Of a stretch of 33,184 nt of DNA, positions 30,419 through 33,184 are shown piece after piece (position 1 is the stretch's first letter; each line of letters starts with the position of its first letter). Source of the DNA: CADEED01 sp035525785 (lineage in GTDB: Bacteria; Pseudomonadota; Gammaproteobacteria; Steroidobacterales; Steroidobacteraceae); the NCBI GenBank assembly GCA_035525785.1, contig DATLDQ010000020.1, positions 1 through 33,184 on the forward strand, in the 5' to 3' direction. The translations under genes and the position numbers were made by a program. Below the pieces are notes generated by a model. That model searched no databases. It saw only the letters and a program-made list of their open reading frames with translations, and was not told where the DNA came from.

Positions 30419-31612
30419 CTAGTCGAGGAACCGGCCGATGGCCGCGGCGAACGGCTCGATGTCCACCAGGAACGCGTCGTGACCCTCGAGCGACGCCAGC
30501 GGGACGAACTCCGTGGCGGCGCCCGCCACTTCGAACGCATGCGCGACCGCTTCCTGTTCCTTGATGGTGAACAGGATGTCGGACTCGACACCGATGACCA
30601 GCGCACGTTCGACGGCCGCGCGCTTGAGCGCCTGCGTCGGCGAGCCGCCGTGGGCCGCGAGATCGAAGCGGTCGATGGCGCGCGATAGATAGAGGTAGCA
30701 GTTCGGGTCGAACACCGAGACGAACTTGTCGGCCTGCGTGTTCAGGTAGTCCTGCACCGCGAATTCAGCCGGGAAGTGCGCACGGCCGGGCGGCAGCGCT
30801 TCATAGCGGCGATCGGACGCGGGCCGGCGGCCAAAGCGATGTTTCCACTCGGCAGCGGAGCGATAGGTGAGCGTGCCGAGCTTGCGCGCGAGGCGCATGC
30901 CCGTGAGCGGCCGCACGTCACCGGTGTACTGACCGTCCTGCCAGTCGGGGTCGGTGAGGATGGCGTCGCGCTGCGTGGAGCGCAGCGCGATCGCGAACGG
31001 CATGGCGGCGGGGCTGCCCGAGATGCTGATCACGCGCCGGGCGACGCCCGAGAACTGCGTCGCGAACGCGAGCACGGCCATGCCGCCGAGCGATGCGCCG
31101 ACCACGGCCGACAGCTTCTCGATGCCAAGCGAACGGATAGTCTCGTAGCCGCCGCGCGCGATGTCCTCGATCGAAAGATCCGGGAACTCGAGCCGGTACG
31201 CGAGACCGGTCGCGGGATCGATGGACGCCGGCCCCGATGACCCGAAGCAGCTGCCCAGCGAATTCACGCAGATGACGAAGTAGTGGTTGGTATCGATGGC
31301 CTTGCCAGGCCCCAGCATCTTCTCCCACCACCCGGGCGTTGGATCAGCGGGAGACGAGGCCGCATGCGCCGAGGGCGACAGGCCGGTGAACAACAGGATG
31401 GCGTTGTCGCGAGCCTCGTTCAGCGTGCCCCAGGTTTCATAGGCGACGCGCCCTTCGGACAGCGCGCCGCCTCGCCAGAAATGAAACGGATCGGGAAGCG
31501 CCGCGAACCTGGTCGCCGGTCCCAGGCTCACGTCGGAAAGCTCGGAAGCGACCGCGCGACTGGTTGCCTTGGAAGAGGCATTCCCAAACTGTTCGCGCGG
31601 CGATCCGCTCAC
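30419..31612 (-). CDS. MetX-family acyltransferase, probable serine O-succinyltransferase
   Basis: A 397-residue alpha/beta-hydrolase-fold acyltransferase of the MetX family, which acylates homoserine (methionine route) or serine (cysteine route). Catalytic residues are S174 (VGASLGGM), D345 (GVESDILF) and H378 (EGHDAFLVD). Long blocks such as FTGLSPSAHAA, GWWEKMLGPGKAIDT and FVICVNSLGSC closely match my memory of the Xanthomonas campestris protein reclassified as serine O-succinyltransferase. The start is a GTG overlapping the cysteine synthase stop by four bases, so the two are translationally coupled. That link points to O-succinylserine as the shared intermediate. Many pipelines will call it homoserine O-acetyltransferase or O-succinyltransferase, and that remains possible. 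The first 30 residues are poorly conserved. Confidence 0.85.
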   Translation of the reverse strand: MSGSPREQFGNASSKATSRAVASELSDVSLGPATRFAALPDPFHFWRGGALSEGRVAYETWGTLNEARDNAILLFTGLSPSAHAASSPADPTPGWWEKMLGPGKAIDTNHYFVICVNSLGSCFGSSGPASIDPATGLAYRLEFPDLSIEDIARGGYETIRSLGIEKLSAVVGASLGGMAVLAFATQFSGVARRVISISGSPAAMPFAIALRSTQRDAILTDPDWQDGQYTGDVRPLTGMRLARKLGTLTYRSAAEWKHRFGRRPASDRRYEALPPGRAHFPAEFAVQDYLNTQADKFVSVFDPNCYLYLSRAIDRFDLAAHGGSPTQALKRAAVERALVIGVESDILFTIKEQEAVAHAFEVAGAATEFVPLASLEGHDAFLVDIEPFAAAIGRFLD

Positions 31613-32550
31613 GGCTCTTGGTCGCCGCCGTCCGAAATGCCTTCGAACAACGGAGTGGAGAGATAGCGCTCGCCGGTATCCGGCAGCATGGCGAGAGTGA
31701 CCGAGCCCGGGCCCGCTTCACGCGCCACCTTGAGCGCCGCGGCGAACGTGCCGCCGCTCGAGATGCCGACGAATATGCCTTCGCTTCTGGCGAGCGCACG
31801 CGAAGCTTCGATGGCCTCCACGTCCGTCACCGGCACGATGCGATCCGGCACGTTCTTGTTGAGAACGCCGGGCACGAAGTCCGGAGTCCAGCCTTGAATC
31901 TTGTGAGGCGCGAACGGCTTGCCGCCGAGGAGCTGCGCGGCCTCGGGTTCAGTCGCGATGATCTTCACGTCCGGACGCGCGAGCTTGATGACTTCGCCGG
32001 CGCCGGTGAGCGTGCCGCCGGTGCCCCAGCCCGACACGAAATGATCGAGGCGCTTGCCGACGAAGTCCTGGAGGATTTCCGGGCCCGTGGTGCTGCGATG
32101 AAAGGCGGGATTCGCGGGATTTTCGAACTGGCTCGCGAGGAACCAGCCGTGCTTCTTCGCGAGCTCGGCGGCCTTGCGCACCATGCCCTGGCCGCGCTCG
32201 GCGGCGGGCGTGAGGATGACGCGCGCGCCGAACATGCGCATGATCTTGCGGCGCTCGATGGAGAAAGTCTCGGCCATGGTCGCGACGAACGGATAGCCCT
32301 TGGCGGCGCACACCATCGCGAGCGCGATGCCGGTATTGCCGGAGGTGGCTTCCACCACGGTCTGGCCGGGCTTGAGTGCGCCAGAGCGCTCGGCGTCTTC
32401 GATGATCGCGATCGCGAGACGATCCTTCACCGAAGCCGCGGGATTGAAGAACTCGCACTTCACGTACATCGTCGTGCCGGCTGGAGCCAGGCGATTGATG
32501 CGTACGATGGGAGTACGGCCAATGGTGCCGAGAATGTTTTCGTAGATCAT
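31609..32550 (-). CDS. cysK: cysteine synthase A (O-acylserine sulfhydrylase)
   Basis: A 313-residue PLP enzyme that replaces the acyl group of an O-acylserine with sulfide to give cysteine. K42 in NPAASVKDR is the PLP Schiff-base lysine, EATSGNTG (68-74) is the substrate loop, and SGWGTGGTLTGAG is the phosphate-binding loop. GISSGGTFAAAL near the C terminus is the family's pyridine-nitrogen region. The length is normal. It is first in a minus-strand pair with the MetX-family gene, which may supply O-succinylserine rather than O-acetylserine. The start ATG lies 89 bases from the divergent rluB-like gene; a shared control region with an inverted GCATA/TATGC pair (32600-32626) lies between, though no clear promoter was found. 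Confidence 0.93.
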   Translation of the reverse strand: MIYENILGTIGRTPIVRINRLAPAGTTMYVKCEFFNPAASVKDRLAIAIIEDAERSGALKPGQTVVEATSGNTGIALAMVCAAKGYPFVATMAETFSIERRKIMRMFGARVILTPAAERGQGMVRKAAELAKKHGWFLASQFENPANPAFHRSTTGPEILQDFVGKRLDHFVSGWGTGGTLTGAGEVIKLARPDVKIIATEPEAAQLLGGKPFAPHKIQGWTPDFVPGVLNKNVPDRIVPVTDVEAIEASRALARSEGIFVGISSGGTFAAALKVAREAGPGSVTLAMLPDTGERYLSTPLFEGISDGGDQEP

Positions 32551-32639
32551 GGTGCTGGGACTCTAGGTGGGTGAGTGGGCTTTTCCGAGCCTGGGCTTGG
32601 CATACCTTTATAACGGTTGGTTATGCTCTGGCCCATTAC

Positions 32640-33184
32640 ATGAGTGAACGTCTCCAGAAGTTGCTGGCCGGTGCGGGTCATGGCTCACGCCGCGGCATCG
32701 AAGAGTGGATTCGCGACGGGCGCGTGACCATCAACGACAAGGTCGCCGTGCTCGGCGATCGCGCCAGTCCCGCGGACCGTGTGTGCCTCGACGGAAAGCA
32801 GCTCGATCTTGGCGGACAACGCCAGACGGTCGAGGTGATGCTCTACAACAAACCCATGGGCGAGGTGACGACGCGGGCCGATCCGCAGGGGCGCCCCACC
32901 GTGTTCGATCACCTGCCACCGCCGGGCAGTGGCCGGTGGATCGTGGTCGGCCGGTTGGACGTGAACACCTCCGGGCTCCTGCTGTTCACCAATGATGGCG
33001 AGCTCGCGCACCGCCTCATGCACCCTTCGAGCGAGATCGAACGCGAGTACCGGGTTCGCCTCCGCGGGATGCCGTCCGCCGAGGTGCTGGGCAGGCTCCG
33101 CCAGGGCGTGACGCTCGAGGATGGCCCGGCCCGCTTCGACCGCATCGAGCCGGAATCGAGCGAGGGCAGTCATTCCTGGTTCCG
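32640..33184 (+). CDS. rluB: 23S rRNA pseudouridine synthase, RluB/RsuA family (5' part, runs off the window)
   Basis: The first 181 codons of a pseudouridine synthase that is open to the right edge and has no stop. The N-terminal S4 RNA-binding domain covers about 1-60 (SERLQKLLAGAGHGSRR, then IRDGRVTINDKVA). The RluB/RsuA catalytic motif is GRLDVNTSGLLLFTNDG with catalytic D107. LYNKPMGEVTTRADPQGRPTVFDHLP fits RluB, which modifies U2605 of 23S rRNA, better than RsuA or RluE; the assignment within the family is therefore likely but not certain. The start ATG at 32640 puts the S4 motif at residue 2 onward. It is divergent from cysK. Confidence 0.85.
   Translation, partial: MSERLQKLLAGAGHGSRRGIEEWIRDGRVTINDKVAVLGDRASPADRVCLDGKQLDLGGQRQTVEVMLYNKPMGEVTTRADPQGRPTVFDHLPPPGSGRWIVVGRLDVNTSGLLLFTNDGELAHRLMHPSSEIEREYRVRLRGMPSAEVLGRLRQGVTLEDGPARFDRIEPESSEGSHSWF

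Noticed and set aside
32597..32627. Promoter for the rluB-like gene (TTGGCA and TATGCT)
   Set aside because: Spacing of 19 bases and weak consensus; the region is likely a divergent promoter, but the elements cannot be assigned.

Overview
This 33 kb window is a high-GC bacterial chromosome segment that is almost fully coding. It most likely comes from a gammaproteobacterium near the Xanthomonadales/Nevskiales (for example Steroidobacteraceae). The placement is inferred from three things: a Caulobacter/Xanthomonas-type TonB receptor linked to SapC, cupin and tryptophan-halogenase genes; a MetX-family protein that closely resembles the Xanthomonas serine O-succinyltransferase; and lemA-M48, pilE and rluB genes of proteobacterial type. 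No tRNA, rRNA, CRISPR array, transposase or integrase was seen.

Region 1 (1-12976) is the accessory heart of the window. An 836-base leader carries several operator-like palindromes. One 12-mer occurs twice, in inverted orientation (39-50 and 504-515). A 1043-residue TonB-dependent receptor follows, closed by two strong hairpins. Behind it is a tight eight-gene run on the + strand: sapC-like, cupin_8/JmjC-like, two different flavin-dependent halogenase-like proteins, a YbiU/DUF1479 iron-dioxygenase-like protein, a Gfo/Idh/MocA dehydrogenase, a xylose-isomerase-like TIM-barrel protein and an alpha/beta-hydrolase-like protein. Gaps are 3-33 bases, with TGATG and ATGA overlaps at the end. I read it as an uptake-and-modification locus for an unidentified glycoside or sugar-decorated compound, and it is the best candidate for an undescribed system here.

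Region 2 (12977-17890) holds an RND efflux pair, a lipoprotein adaptor and an HAE1-type pump with an unusual C-terminal extension, ended by a bidirectional terminator. Region 3 (17962-23459, minus strand) is a two-gene pectin module: a Tat-exported YetA/PL26-like exo-rhamnogalacturonan lyase homologue followed two bases later by a Sec-exported GH2 beta-galactosidase-like enzyme.

Region 4 (23585-27421) contains a degenerate EAL-domain protein, a 632-base non-coding island with three families of inverted repeats, a small PilZ protein, an exported endonuclease/exonuclease/phosphatase-family protein and a PilE-like pilin. Region 5 (27548-33184) is more housekeeping-like: lemA plus an M48 membrane protease, a 77-residue unknown protein, a sulfur-assimilation pair (MetX-family/serine O-succinyltransferase and cysteine synthase) and the 5' part of a 23S rRNA pseudouridine synthase (RluB type) running off the right edge.

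Family assignments were made by reading motifs and from memory of the families. No database search was run.
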